A stretch of DNA of 64,000 bases from Reyranella sp. CPCC 100927 (GTDB lineage: Bacteria > Pseudomonadota > Alphaproteobacteria > Reyranellales > Reyranellaceae). Position 1 is the first letter of the stretch. Every line of letters starts with the position of its first letter. The position numbers and the translations under genes are program-made. Below, piece by piece: positions 8,648 through 16,761 of the stretch. The stretch is from positions 186,001 to 250,000 of the forward strand of contig NZ_VOHA01000008.1 of assembly GCF_007859315.1 (NCBI RefSeq). Reading direction: 5' to 3'. The notes under the pieces are model-generated. The model did not search any database. It was not told the origin of the DNA and saw only the letters and a program-made list of their open reading frames with translations.

Positions 8648-9496
8648 TTACACCTCGTCGGCGACGCCGTTGGTGAGGCGGCCGATGCCGGTGATCTCGA
8701 CCTCGACGGTATCACCCGGCTTGAGGAAGGTGGGCGGCTCGCGCTTGAAGCCGACGCCGCCCGGCGTGCCCGTGGCGATGACATCGCCCGGCTCCAGCCG
8801 CGTGAAGGTCGAGCAGTAGGCGATCAGCCGGGGAACTGAAAAGATCAACTGATCGAGACCGGCGTCCTGGACGGTTGCGCCGTTGACCCGCGTCGTCAGA
8901 CGCAACGCTGCGGGGTCGACAATCTCGTCGCGGCTCACCATGACCGGGCCGAAGGCACCGGTGCCCGGAAAGTTCTTGCCAGGCGTGAACTGGTGGGTGT
9001 GGCGCTGCCAGTCGCGCACGGTGGCTTCGTTGTAGCAGGCATAGCCCGCGACATGCGCCAGCGCCTCGCTCTCGGCGATATGCCGGCCGCCGGTGCCGAT
9101 GATCACAGCCAGCTCGCCTTCGTAGTCGAGCTGGTACGAGACGCGCGGCCGGATGATCGGCGCCTGGTGTCCGATCTGACTGTCGGGCAGCCGCAGGAAG
9201 ATCGTCGGATGCGAGACTTCCGATCGCCCGGTCTCGCGCCGGTGGCTTTCGTAGTTGAGGCCGATGCAGATGATCTTGCCGGGGTTGGGGATCACCGGCC
9301 GCCACGTGATGGCGTCGACCGGATAGCGCCGGGCCTTGTCACGCGCATGGTGGACCGCTTGCCAGGCCTGCGCCGCGATCGCCGCACGCAGATCGGTGCA
9401 CTCTGCACGAAGAAGGGCACCGACATCGGCGACCTCGTCGCCCTCGACGACGCCCCATGTCGGCTGTTCATCAACCTGAAAGCTGGCCAGTTTCAT
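8648..9496 (-). CDS. Fumarylacetoacetate hydrolase family protein
   Basis: 282 residues starting MKLASFQVDEQPTWGVVEGDEVAD. The FAH fold core is present: ICIGLNYESHRRETG, then DYEGELAVIIGTGGRHI with metal-binding glutamates, KNFPGTGAFGPVMVS and GDVIATGTPGGVGFKR. Members hydrolyse C-C bonds of acylpyruvates, or hydrate or decarboxylate 2-oxo-dienoates in meta-cleavage pathways. Position between an aromatic hydroxylase and an extradiol dioxygenase supports a role late in ring-cleavage catabolism. Confidence 0.92.
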   Translation of the reverse strand: MKLASFQVDEQPTWGVVEGDEVADVGALLRAECTDLRAAIAAQAWQAVHHARDKARRYPVDAITWRPVIPNPGKIICIGLNYESHRRETGRSEVSHPTIFLRLPDSQIGHQAPIIRPRVSYQLDYEGELAVIIGTGGRHIAESEALAHVAGYACYNEATVRDWQRHTHQFTPGKNFPGTGAFGPVMVSRDEIVDPAALRLTTRVNGATVQDAGLDQLIFSVPRLIAYCSTFTRLEPGDVIATGTPGGVGFKREPPTFLKPGDTVEVEITGIGRLTNGVADEV

Positions 9497-9539
9497 TCGG
9501 TGTTCCTGTTGGTTTGCCGTAGCGTTGGCACCGCGCTCC

Positions 9540-9676
9540 CTCATCCTGAGGAGCCGGCGCAGCCGGCGTCTCGAAGGATAGCTACAGTCTCGTTTGACGT
9601 TCCCGCGATTGTCGAAGCATCCGTGCGGTAGCCCACCCTTCGAGACGCTCGCTTCGCTCACTCCTCAGGGTGAGGT
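9540..9676. repeat. Inverted repeat with CTCATCCTGAGGAG arms
   Basis: Left arm CTCATCCTGAGGAGCC...GTCTCGAAGG and right arm CCTTCGAGACGC...CTCCTCAGGGTGAGG are imperfect reverse complements with a unique centre of about 55 bases. It fills the gap between the hydrolase and dioxygenase genes. Confidence 0.65.
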
Positions 9677-9701
9677 TAGGGCTGCTACACACCCGCAACG
9701 T

Positions 9702-10538
9702 TCAACTGCGCAGCAGGCCCTGGCCCCAGAGGTTCAGCGTGTGCTCCTCGTGCGGCCATGTGCCCGCCGGCCGGTCGTCGGGGACGCGCTCGAGTTCGGC
9801 GGACACCTCCAGCCAGTTGCCGTCGGGGTCGTGGAAGAAGAGGAACAGGTTGTTGCCCGGACCGTGACGCCCAGGCCCCCACTTCACGCCGATGCGCCGG
9901 GCCGCGAGGCGATCGCCCCAGTCGCGGATCGCGTTCCAGTCGGGCAGTTCATAGCAATGGTGATCGAAGCGGCTCTGCGCCGTCTGGAACACGGCGAAGC
10001 TGTGATGCTCGTCGTCGGTGCGCAGGAAACAGGTCTTTATCGTCTGGTCGGTATCGAGCACGCGGTCCGACACGCGCAAGCCCACCACGCTGTTGTAGAA
10101 ATCCGCCATGCGCGCCGCATCCGCACTGCCGACCACGACATGCTGCAGGCGACCGGGCACCACGGACGACGGTGTCGACCCGGCGTTGGCGATGCCGAAG
10201 ACGATCTGGTTGCCATCGGGATCACGAAAGGCAATGGCGTCGGGCGCCAACAAACGGGTGGGGGACGGTACCCGCGCCACGCCGGCCTGTTCCAGGCGCG
10301 CTGCCAATCCGTCGAGCACGGCAGCGTCGTCGACGGCATAAGCCGCGACCTGCAGCGTCTTGGGTTCGCCGGCAGCGAAGGCGAGACACCGCGCCGGGCC
10401 GCGGCATACCCAGGTTTCGCCGATCTGCCGGCACGCGCCATCGAAGACGTCGGCGTAAAACCGCGCCAGACGCTGCGGTTCAGGAGAGCCGAGCTGGAGA
10501 TGGTGCAATCGCGCCCTCAGCGGTGGTGCGGCGTTCAT
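9702..10538 (-). CDS. Two-domain extradiol dioxygenase / VOC family protein
   Basis: 278 residues with two VOC units, LHHLQLGSPEPQRLARFYAD near residue 10 and LQHVVVGSADAARMADFYN near 135. The second unit carries the full iron-ligand set expected for type I extradiol dioxygenases: H in LQHVVV, H in FDHHCYELPDW and E in GNWLEVSAELE. This points to catechol-type meta cleavage. Its start overlaps the stop of the alpha/beta hydrolase gene by four bases, as in an operon. The ring substrate is unknown. Confidence 0.87.
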   Translation of the reverse strand: MNAAPPLRARLHHLQLGSPEPQRLARFYADVFDGACRQIGETWVCRGPARCLAFAAGEPKTLQVAAYAVDDAAVLDGLAARLEQAGVARVPSPTRLLAPDAIAFRDPDGNQIVFGIANAGSTPSSVVPGRLQHVVVGSADAARMADFYNSVVGLRVSDRVLDTDQTIKTCFLRTDDEHHSFAVFQTAQSRFDHHCYELPDWNAIRDWGDRLAARRIGVKWGPGRHGPGNNLFLFFHDPDGNWLEVSAELERVPDDRPAGTWPHEEHTLNLWGQGLLRS

Positions 10539-11443
10539 GGCAGGTTTGCCAGGATCGTTGCCAGCGCAGCGGGGCTGGAGGCGAAAGGAGAATGTCCCGT
10601 GGTCATGGTCTCGACCTTGAACATGTTGTGCGGCGTGACGCGATCGGCATCGGCGATCATCCTGTCCTGGATGGCGGGCGCCAGTGCCCGATCGTTCAGG
10701 CATCTTATGTAAGTCCGGGCGATGCGTCCCCATCGATCCGGCGACACAGTCACCGCGGTGGTCCAGAACGACAACGGCAGGTCCGGTGTCAGCATGGCTG
10801 CATACGGAAGAAAGTTTTCGTAGGCGACGTCGTTGTAATAGGCGTCGCGCAGCTGGCGCAGATAGGCGGCATCACCGCGCGGGTTGATGCGCACGGCACC
10901 GATCGCACCCGGGTTGCCGATGAACAGGGTCTCGCCGTAGCCGGTGCGCGCCTGCGGCAGCGCGCCATAGGCCATCGGCGATCCCAGCCCGATCGGCGCA
11001 AAGGCTGCAAGATAGACCAGCCTGTCGATACGTTCCGGCACCAGTTCGGCCGCGCGGGTGATGACGGCGCCGCCGACGCTGTGGCCGACCAGCACGCACC
11101 GGCGATCGCCCTGTGCCCGCAGCGTCGTCACGACGGCTTGCGCGGCATCCTCGAGCGTGACGTCTTTGACCGGCGAGACCTCGGCCGCAAGGCGCGCGCC
11201 GTTGCCGGTGATGTACGCATCGGGGAAGCGCGCGTTAAGCCCGTGTGCCGGCAGGTCCACGGCAACGCTCCGATGGCCCAGAGCCGACAGGCGCGCCGCA
11301 ACGGGTTGCCAGTGCAAGGCGTTGTGCCAAGCACCATGCACCAGCACGTAGGTCCTGTCGCCTGGCACTGGGGCTGCGAGCGCCGGCCCCGCCATGGCGC
11401 CGGCGACCAGGCCGCCTTTCAGAACATCCCGACGATCGACCAT
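10535..11443 (-). CDS. Alpha/beta hydrolase with Tat-type signal
   Basis: 302 residues. The N-terminus DRRDVLKGGLVAGAMAGPALA looks like a twin-arginine signal, so the enzyme is probably exported. The mature part starts with TYVLVHGAWHNALHWQPVA (oxyanion HG). It has the nucleophile elbow VLVGHSVGG near residue 112 and a C-terminal METMTTGHSPF with the likely catalytic His. It belongs to the esterase/methylesterase-like branch. It is 10 bases downstream of the MHS permease gene and overlaps the dioxygenase gene. Export is odd for a ring-fission hydrolase, so it may instead release the aromatic acid from an ester in the periplasm. Confidence 0.88.
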   Translation of the reverse strand: MVDRRDVLKGGLVAGAMAGPALAAPVPGDRTYVLVHGAWHNALHWQPVAARLSALGHRSVAVDLPAHGLNARFPDAYITGNGARLAAEVSPVKDVTLEDAAQAVVTTLRAQGDRRCVLVGHSVGGAVITRAAELVPERIDRLVYLAAFAPIGLGSPMAYGALPQARTGYGETLFIGNPGAIGAVRINPRGDAAYLRQLRDAYYNDVAYENFLPYAAMLTPDLPLSFWTTAVTVSPDRWGRIARTYIRCLNDRALAPAIQDRMIADADRVTPHNMFKVETMTTGHSPFASSPAALATILANLP

Positions 11444-11453
11444 GTGCTGCCTC

Positions 11454-13121
11454 CTACGCTGCGATGTCCGTGCCGCGCGTCTCGGGCAGGAAGAGCAGCG
11501 CGACGGTGAAGGTGATGCCGGCGACGACGATGGGGTACCACAGGCCGTAGAACATGTTGCCGGCCTCGGCGTTCATGGCGAACATCGTGGCGGGCAGCAG
11601 ACCGCCGACCCAGCCGGTGCCGATCTGGTACGGCAAGGACATCGACGTGTAGCGCAGCCGGGTCGGGAACAGTTCGACCAACGCCGCGGCCGCGGGCCCC
11701 TGCACCATCTGCCCGAACATCACCAGCAGAACGAGCAGCCCGACCAGCGCGAGCGGCCGTGGCGCGAAGAGATCGGCGATGGCCGTGAGCTTCAGCGTGT
11801 CGGGATTTCCGATCGCCGGATAGCCGGCGGCGGCGATCGCCTGCGCCAGGTCCGTCACCAGATCCGGTCCAGCGAGGATCGTGCGCGCGCCGATCACGAC
11901 GCTGGTCGGCGTTTCCCGCGGCACGGCCTCGTTGCGGTAGGCCACGGCGGCGCGGGCCAGCGTCGCTTTCGCCACATCGCACGGGCTGGTGAACTTGGCC
12001 GTTCCGACAGGGTTGAACTGAAAGGCGCATGTCGCGGGATCGGCGCGGACGACGGCCGCGACGGTCCGCTGCGCTGCCGCCAGGGCCGGGTTCGCGATCT
12101 GCGCCAGGGTCTGGAAGATGGTGAAGTAGCCCAGCGCCGCCAGCAGGCAGCCCGCTAGAATGAGCGGCTTGCGGCCGATGCGATCGGAGAGCCAGGCGAA
12201 GAAGACGCAGCTCGCGGCGCCGATCAGCATGGCGACGGTAAAGACCAGGTTCGCCGTGTAGCCATCGATCTTCAGCGCCGACGTCATGAACACCAGGACA
12301 TAGAACGTGCCGGCGTATCCCGTGGCGGCAACGCCTGAAGTCATGCCGAACAGCGCGATCAGCGCCACGCGGGTATTCTTCCAGCGACCGAAGGCCTCGG
12401 CGATGGGTGCCTTGGACTGCCGGCCCTGCGATTTCATCTTCAGGAAGGCCGGGCTTTCGTGCAGCCGCAGGCGGATCCAGACCGAGACGACCAACAGCAG
12501 CGCCGATACCAGGAACGGCACGCGCCAGCCCCAATCGTTGAATACCGTCTCGCCCAGGGCCAGCCGCGTCAGCAGCACGACCAGCAGCGACAAGAGCAGG
12601 CTGAGCACGATGCAGGCCGGAATCCACCCGGTGTAGAAGCCGCGTCGACCGGCCGGCGCATGCTCGGCGACGTAGATGATGGCGCCGCCGAACTCGCCGC
12701 TGATGGCCAACCCCTGCACGATGCGCAGCACGACCAGGCAGATCGGCGCCGCGATTCCGATCTGTGCCGACGTCGGCAGCAACCCGACGGCGAACGTGGC
12801 GGCGCCCATGATGATCAAGGTTGCCAGGAAGATGTTCTTGCGGCCGATCAGGTCGCCGAAGCGGCCGAACACCAGCGCGCCCAGCGGACGCACGAGGAAG
12901 CCCAGGGCGAAGGTCAGCAGCGCGAAGATGTTGCGCGTGGTCTCGTCGAACTGGCCGAAGAACTTGGCGCCGATGATGGCGGCCAGCGCGCCGTACAGGA
13001 AGAAGTCATACCACTCGAAGATCGTCCCGACGCACGAGGCGACGATGACCTTGCGGTCCGCACCAGTGATCGGCCGAAAGGACGTCTCGTCCGCTGCCAG
13101 CGCGGCATTGATGTTGGCCAT
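11454..13121 (-). CDS. MFS permease, metabolite:H+ symporter type, with a large extra loop
   Basis: 555 residues. It begins ADRKVIVASCVGTIFEWYDFFLYG, the hallmark of the metabolite:H+ symporter family. GRFGDLIGRKN and WLSDRIGRKP are the two MFS loop motifs, and about 12 membrane segments are visible. Residues about 345-450 form a non-membrane insert containing CAFQFNPVG and SPCDVAK between late helices, making it roughly 100 residues longer than classic members. It likely imports an organic acid for the downstream hydrolase and dioxygenase. The ATG at 13121 is preceded by GGAGAG. Confidence 0.92.
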   Translation of the reverse strand: MANINAALAADETSFRPITGADRKVIVASCVGTIFEWYDFFLYGALAAIIGAKFFGQFDETTRNIFALLTFALGFLVRPLGALVFGRFGDLIGRKNIFLATLIIMGAATFAVGLLPTSAQIGIAAPICLVVLRIVQGLAISGEFGGAIIYVAEHAPAGRRGFYTGWIPACIVLSLLLSLLVVLLTRLALGETVFNDWGWRVPFLVSALLLVVSVWIRLRLHESPAFLKMKSQGRQSKAPIAEAFGRWKNTRVALIALFGMTSGVAATGYAGTFYVLVFMTSALKIDGYTANLVFTVAMLIGAASCVFFAWLSDRIGRKPLILAGCLLAALGYFTIFQTLAQIANPALAAAQRTVAAVVRADPATCAFQFNPVGTAKFTSPCDVAKATLARAAVAYRNEAVPRETPTSVVIGARTILAGPDLVTDLAQAIAAAGYPAIGNPDTLKLTAIADLFAPRPLALVGLLVLLVMFGQMVQGPAAAALVELFPTRLRYTSMSLPYQIGTGWVGGLLPATMFAMNAEAGNMFYGLWYPIVVAGITFTVALLFLPETRGTDIAA

Positions 13122-13153
13122 GGTGTTTCTCTCCTCCCTGATTTTCGCTTTGT

Positions 13154-13311
13154 GACCTCTCCCCACCGGAGAGAGGTCGGCGCGCCAGCGCCGGGTGAGG
13201 GGGCCGCGGCATATGCGAGGTGCCATTCATCCAGCACCGCGTGCGGCTTCGACGCCCCCTCACCCGACGAACGCTTCGCATTCGTCGACCTCTCCCCGGT
13301 GGGGAGAGGTC
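13154..13311. repeat. Composite inverted repeat (ACCTCTCCCC family)
   Basis: GACCTCTCCCCACCGGAGAG at the left and CTCTCCCCGGTGGGGAGAGG at the right each form a hairpin and flank reverse-complementary CCGGGTGAGGGGGC and GCCCCCTCACCCG. It fills the gap between the MFS gene and the DUF1330 gene. Confidence 0.65.
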
Positions 13312-13687
13312 AGCGCCAGATGACCGCGCCGGTGGCGTCGACGCCGGCCTCGCGCGGCGGCGCCTTGCCGGCGGCCGGCGCGCCGGCCGCGGCGAGGCCT
13401 TCGATGGCGATCGCTTTGGCAGGCGCACCGCCGGTTCCAGCCACGCGCGTGCGCTTCAGGCGCTGGTTGGCCTCGGAGTGGTAGTAGCGCTCGATCGCCG
13501 CGACATCGGGAAACTCCACGATGACGATCCGTTTGGGATGCCAGTCGCCCTCGATCGGCTTGTAGTTGTTGCCGCGGACGATGAAGCGGCCGCCGGCGGC
13601 CACGACATGCTCCGTCACCTCACGCTCGTATTCCGCCAGCTTGGGCCCGTCGGCGACGTCCAGTTCGATCACGAAATAGGCCGGCAT
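13310..13687 (-). CDS. DUF1330 domain-containing protein
   Basis: 125 residues, MPAYFVIELDVADGPKLAEYEREV, with the EGDWHPKRIVIVEFPDVAAIERYYHS core of the ferredoxin-like DUF1330 family. The C-terminal 25 residues are Ala/Pro-rich and reach into repeat DNA. No biochemical function is established for the family. A perfect 16-base palindrome lies just upstream, and a TetR gene is divergent, so it is probably the regulator's direct target. Confidence 0.9.
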   Translation of the reverse strand: MPAYFVIELDVADGPKLAEYEREVTEHVVAAGGRFIVRGNNYKPIEGDWHPKRIVIVEFPDVAAIERYYHSEANQRLKRTRVAGTGGAPAKAIAIEGLAAAGAPAAGKAPPREAGVDATGAVIWR

Positions 13688-13702
13688 GGTGTATTCTCCT
13701 TC

Positions 13703-13723
13703 TATTTAGGAATGATCATTCCT
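13703..13723. promoter_or_regulatory. Probable TetR operator (perfect palindrome)
   Basis: AGGAATGATCATTCCT (13708-13723) is a perfect 16-base palindrome, preceded by TATTT. It sits 21 bases before the DUF1330 start in the divergent region with the TetR gene. Similar sites at 13781-13799 and 15853-15871 support a shared operator. Confidence 0.6.
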
Positions 13724-13780
13724 TAATTTGGTAAGGCCGATCCACCCGGCCTGTCAAGCAGAGTCCGCCCCGCGAATTGT

Positions 13781-13799
13781 TTTTTAGGAACGCCCGGTC
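13781..13799. promoter_or_regulatory. Candidate second TetR operator near the regulator gene
   Basis: TTTTTAGGAACGCCCGGTC agrees with the pattern TATTYAGGAAYGATCAKTC at 15 of 19 positions. It lies about 40 bases before the TetR start, which would fit autoregulation. Confidence 0.35.
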
Positions 13800-13839
13800 A
13801 TGAATGCTAGGATGCCGGCCTGATGTCGGGAGTGATGCG

Positions 13840-14439
13840 ATGACGGCCGGACGGCCCCGGGATTTCGACGAAACCCACGCGCTTGACGCCGCGATGCGCG
13901 CGTTCTGGGATCGCGGCTACCACGCCACCTCGATCGGCGAACTGGTCGATGCCACGGGCGTGCACCGCAACAGCCTCTACGCGACGTTCGGCGACAAGAA
14001 GACGTTGTTCCTCAGGGCGCTGGATGCCTACATCGACGGCGCCCTGCAGCGCTTCGAGGAGAAGCTGGCACCGCCACGCCCAGCGCTGGAAGCGTTGAAG
14101 GAAGCGCTGGTCCACTACGCACGCATCGTCGCGACACCCGCCGGGCCACGCGGCTGCTTCGTCACCAACACCACGATCGAGCTGCTGCCGCAGGACAAGG
14201 ACGTGGCGGGACGCATCCGCAACGGCTTCAAGGGCATGGTGACGCTGCTGGAGACGACGATCCGGCGCGGCCAGCAGAACGGCGACATCGCCGCCGATCT
14301 CGATCCGCGGGACACGGCGCTCTATCTCTACACGTACGGCCAGGGACTGCGTGTCGTGGGACGGGTCTGGAGCATGGCCGACCTCGGCCCGACGGTCGAC
14401 CTGGCGCTGCGGGGGGTGGTCTCGAACGATAAGCCTTGA
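13840..14439 (+). CDS. TetR/AcrR family transcriptional regulator
   Basis: 199 residues starting MTAGRPRDFDETHALDAAMR, with GGGAG upstream. The helix-turn-helix is in YHATSIGELVDATGVHRNSL followed by YATFGDKKTLF, residues about 28-60. The C-terminal ligand domain contains ARIVATPAGPRGCFVTNTTIE, typical of the AefR/YxaF-like branch. It is divergent from DUF1330 and the ring-cleavage genes and probably represses them, the neighbouring FAD oxidoreductase, and itself through the TATTYAGGAA sites. Confidence 0.92.
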   Translation: MTAGRPRDFDETHALDAAMRAFWDRGYHATSIGELVDATGVHRNSLYATFGDKKTLFLRALDAYIDGALQRFEEKLAPPRPALEALKEALVHYARIVATPAGPRGCFVTNTTIELLPQDKDVAGRIRNGFKGMVTLLETTIRRGQQNGDIAADLDPRDTALYLYTYGQGLRVVGRVWSMADLGPTVDLALRGVVSNDKP

Positions 14440-14451
14440 TCTGCTCTTCCC

Positions 14452-14576
14452 GCCGGGAGCGCGCCACTCCAGTGGCGCACCTCCGGCGAAAGCGAATGCT
14501 TTCGCCTTTACCCGAAGGGCCGGCTCATGACTTGGCGCTACGCGCCAATGCGCCACTGGAGTGGCGCGCTCCCGGC
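14452..14576. repeat. Inverted repeat with GCGCCACTCCAGTGGCGC arms
   Basis: Left arm GCCGGGAGCGCGCCACTCC and right arm GGAGTGGCGCGCTCCCGGC are perfect reverse complements, and each also contains a CACTCCAGTG or CACTGGAGTG hairpin. The right half supplies the last 17 codons of the minus-strand oxidoreductase gene. Confidence 0.75.
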
Positions 14577-15841
14577 TTGTCGAGTGCCTGCGCATCGATC
14601 AGTGCGCCCTGGTCGACGAGGATTCGCCTGACCGCATCGGGCGCCGCCGCGCCCTGATCGGCGAAGAGCGCGGCGGCCACGCCGGCAGCCTGGCCGGTGG
14701 CGAAGGCCGTGCCCATGACGCGCAGGCTGGAACCGGCCTTGCGGTCGGCATCGGCGGCCCGTCCGGCGGCGAAGAGATTGGGCGTGTCGACGCTGATCAG
14801 GCAGCGCAGCGGGATCTCGTAGGCGCCGCCATCCGGCGGATAGATGAAGCTGCTCTCGTACGTGGCGCGATCGTGCCATTCGGCGCCCCACGCACCGAGC
14901 GCGATGCTGTCGGGCATCGCGCGGCCGTCGACGACGTCCTGCCAGCTCAGCTGGTAGACCGCATTGACGTGCCGCGATTCGCGGGTTCCGAAGTCGGGAC
15001 CGGTGGAGACCAGATAGGCCTTCTCGCAGCCGGCGATACCGCGGATGACGTCGAGGTACCGCCAGGCCTGCTGGCGGCCGCGTCCCTCGGCGCGGCTGAA
15101 CCCGCGTGTATCGCGCGGATCGTAATCCTCCGACGCAAGATAGCACACCAGGTCACCCGAGATCGGCAGCCGGGCAATGACGCTCCTGTCCTTGCTGAGC
15201 GGGCCGACGCCGCGCTCGCGCGCCGCATGCACGGCGGCGCGGACCTGGTCGGCCGTCACGGCAACATCGCGCGGGATGCCGCCGAATCGCGTCCCCAGAG
15301 TCGCCAGGTTGACCTCGCCATGGTTACCGTAGCGCGTCGAGGCACCGGCGAACCAGGCGAGATCGCCGTCGCCGCTGGCATCGACGAAGGCCTTGGCCCT
15401 GACCCGATGCTGGCCGACGTGATCCTGGTAGGAAACGTCGACGACGCGATCTTCCTGCCGGGTCGCGGCACTGACGAACGCGTGCAGGAAAACCGCGACA
15501 CCCGCCTCCAGGCACAGATCGTCAAGGACGCGTTTCACCGCTTCGGGGTCGAAGACGACGAAGACGCCGCGATGGCGCTGCGGCGGGGTGACGGCTTCCA
15601 TCTGCCGCAGCCGTGCCAGCACGTCGTCGGCGACGCCGGCCACCGCCTGCCGCGGGTGTTCGCCCAGCGTGTAGAGACCGCAGTAGGTCAGCACGTTACG
15701 CATGGTCGAGGCGCCGCCGAGGCAGCCGGCCTGCTCGATCAACGCCGTGCGTGCGCCGGTGCGTGCCGCGGCGACCGCGGCCGCGACACCCGCACTGCCG
15801 CCACCCACGACGACCACATCGAACTCTTCGACATCTTTCAT
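14525..15841 (-). CDS. FAD-dependent oxidoreductase
   Basis: 438 residues of the FAD_oxidored type. The N-terminus FDVVVVGGGSAGVAAAVAAARTG carries the dinucleotide-binding GxGxxG, followed by LIEQAGCLGGASTMRNVL. FVDASGDGDLAWFAGA (near 150) and PNLFAAGRAADADRKAGSSLR (near 365) complete the FAD site. Substrates vary in this family. The tail ARHSSGALARSAKS is encoded by an intergenic palindromic repeat, so the original stop was probably lost. A TATTCAGGAACGATCAGTC site 12 bases upstream resembles the operator of the nearby TetR. Confidence 0.9.
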   Translation of the reverse strand: MKDVEEFDVVVVGGGSAGVAAAVAAARTGARTALIEQAGCLGGASTMRNVLTYCGLYTLGEHPRQAVAGVADDVLARLRQMEAVTPPQRHRGVFVVFDPEAVKRVLDDLCLEAGVAVFLHAFVSAATRQEDRVVDVSYQDHVGQHRVRAKAFVDASGDGDLAWFAGASTRYGNHGEVNLATLGTRFGGIPRDVAVTADQVRAAVHAARERGVGPLSKDRSVIARLPISGDLVCYLASEDYDPRDTRGFSRAEGRGRQQAWRYLDVIRGIAGCEKAYLVSTGPDFGTRESRHVNAVYQLSWQDVVDGRAMPDSIALGAWGAEWHDRATYESSFIYPPDGGAYEIPLRCLISVDTPNLFAAGRAADADRKAGSSLRVMGTAFATGQAAGVAAALFADQGAAAPDAVRRILVDQGALIDAQALDKPGARHSSGALARSAKS

Positions 15842-15852
15842 GGTGCGTCCGA

Positions 15853-15871
15853 TATTCAGGAACGATCAGTC
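15853..15871. promoter_or_regulatory. Candidate TetR operator upstream of the FAD oxidoreductase
   Basis: TATTCAGGAACGATCAGTC matches TATTTAGGAATGATCATTC at 16 of 19 positions. It lies 12 bases before the start codon, a spacing close to that of the DUF1330 site. Confidence 0.45.
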
Positions 15872-15905
15872 ACGAATGACTACCCGATGCGCCATCCGCG
15901 GTCAA

Positions 15906-16436
15906 TCATGCGTCGTCGCGCAACGTCCGGCGCATCAGCACGCGACGCCAGACGGGATGGCCCAGGCGGCGCTCGGTGGCGCGCACATCGCGCAGCGCAC
16001 GCGTGTAGTCGCCCAACGGTATCGCCGCGAAGCCGCGCCTGGCGTAGTATGGCGCATTCCAAGGTACGCCCGTGTATGTCGACAGCAGCACTGTGCGATG
16101 TCCCGCCGCGCGCGCCGCATCACAGACCGTCGCGATCAGGGCCGAGCCGACGCCGCGGCCGGCGGCCTGCGGCAGTACCGACAACTGGTGCAGGTAGGCC
16201 TCGCCGCCCACGGTCGTCAGCAGGGCAAACCCCAGCGCGCGGTTGGCAGCGCCGGTCGCCACCCACAGCCAGCCACGCCGCCGCGCCTGTTCCAGCGCGC
16301 GCAGTGCCGCCGGCTGCATGGCCAGCACCCAGGGCATCGCGATGCGCCGGAACATCAGGTCCGCCGTGTTCTCGATGTGCTGGATCGCCCGCAGTTCGTC
16401 GCGGCGCGCCAGCCGGATGGAAAACGTGTGGTACAT
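15906..16436 (-). CDS. GNAT family N-acetyltransferase
   Basis: 176 residues. The acetyl-CoA pyrophosphate loop is in LHQLSVLPQAAGRGVGSALIATV near residue 95 (Q-x-x-G-x-G form), and the later TGVPWNAPYYARRGFAAIPLG is the usual motif B end with N..YxxxGF. The substrate cannot be predicted. It ends 65 bases before the FAD oxidoreductase start and could be the upstream gene of that unit, but the intervening operator-like site argues for a separate promoter. Confidence 0.9.
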   Translation of the reverse strand: MYHTFSIRLARRDELRAIQHIENTADLMFRRIAMPWVLAMQPAALRALEQARRRGWLWVATGAANRALGFALLTTVGGEAYLHQLSVLPQAAGRGVGSALIATVCDAARAAGHRTVLLSTYTGVPWNAPYYARRGFAAIPLGDYTRALRDVRATERRLGHPVWRRVLMRRTLRDDA

Positions 16437-16450
16437 GATGGCGGAACGGC

Positions 16451-16532
16451 TTCACCGCAGAGGCACAGGGAAGGCACAGAGGGAAAGAGAAACAGCGCGC
16501 CAAAGGCACGCTCAAGACTTTCTCTCTGTGCT
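16451..16532. repeat. Inverted repeat of the CACAGAGGCACAG family
   Basis: TTCACCGCAGAGGCACAGGG with AGAGGGAAAGAGA faces TTTCTCTCTGTGCTC. The same CACAGAG/CTCTGTG pairs occur inside the composite elements at 19.0 and 25.7 kb. The 16437-16761 stretch holds only this and the next repeat. Confidence 0.6.
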
Positions 16533-16618
16533 CGTCTGAACTACTGACGTCAAGAATCGTCGCAGGCCTCAACGGATCCCTTGCGCTGGCCCAGTGAAGG
16601 CGTCGCTGGCGACGGCTG

Positions 16619-16689
16619 GGACCGCGCCGCTCCAGCGGCGCTCATGATCCGGCGCTGCGCGCCGGGGCGTCGCTGGAGCGACGCGGTCC
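16619..16689. repeat. Inverted repeat with GGACCGCG arms
   Basis: Left arm GGACCGCGCCGCTCCAGCGG and right arm CGTCGCTGGAGCGACGCGGT pair imperfectly, each carrying its own CGCTCCAGCG or CGCTGGAGCG hairpin. It is organised like the 14452-14576 repeat. Confidence 0.65.
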
Positions 16690-16761
16690 GACCCGTCACC
16701 AGCACCATCTACGCTTTGGTTGCGGCCAACAGCTGCGCTGTGCCCCTGTGGTGATTCTTTC

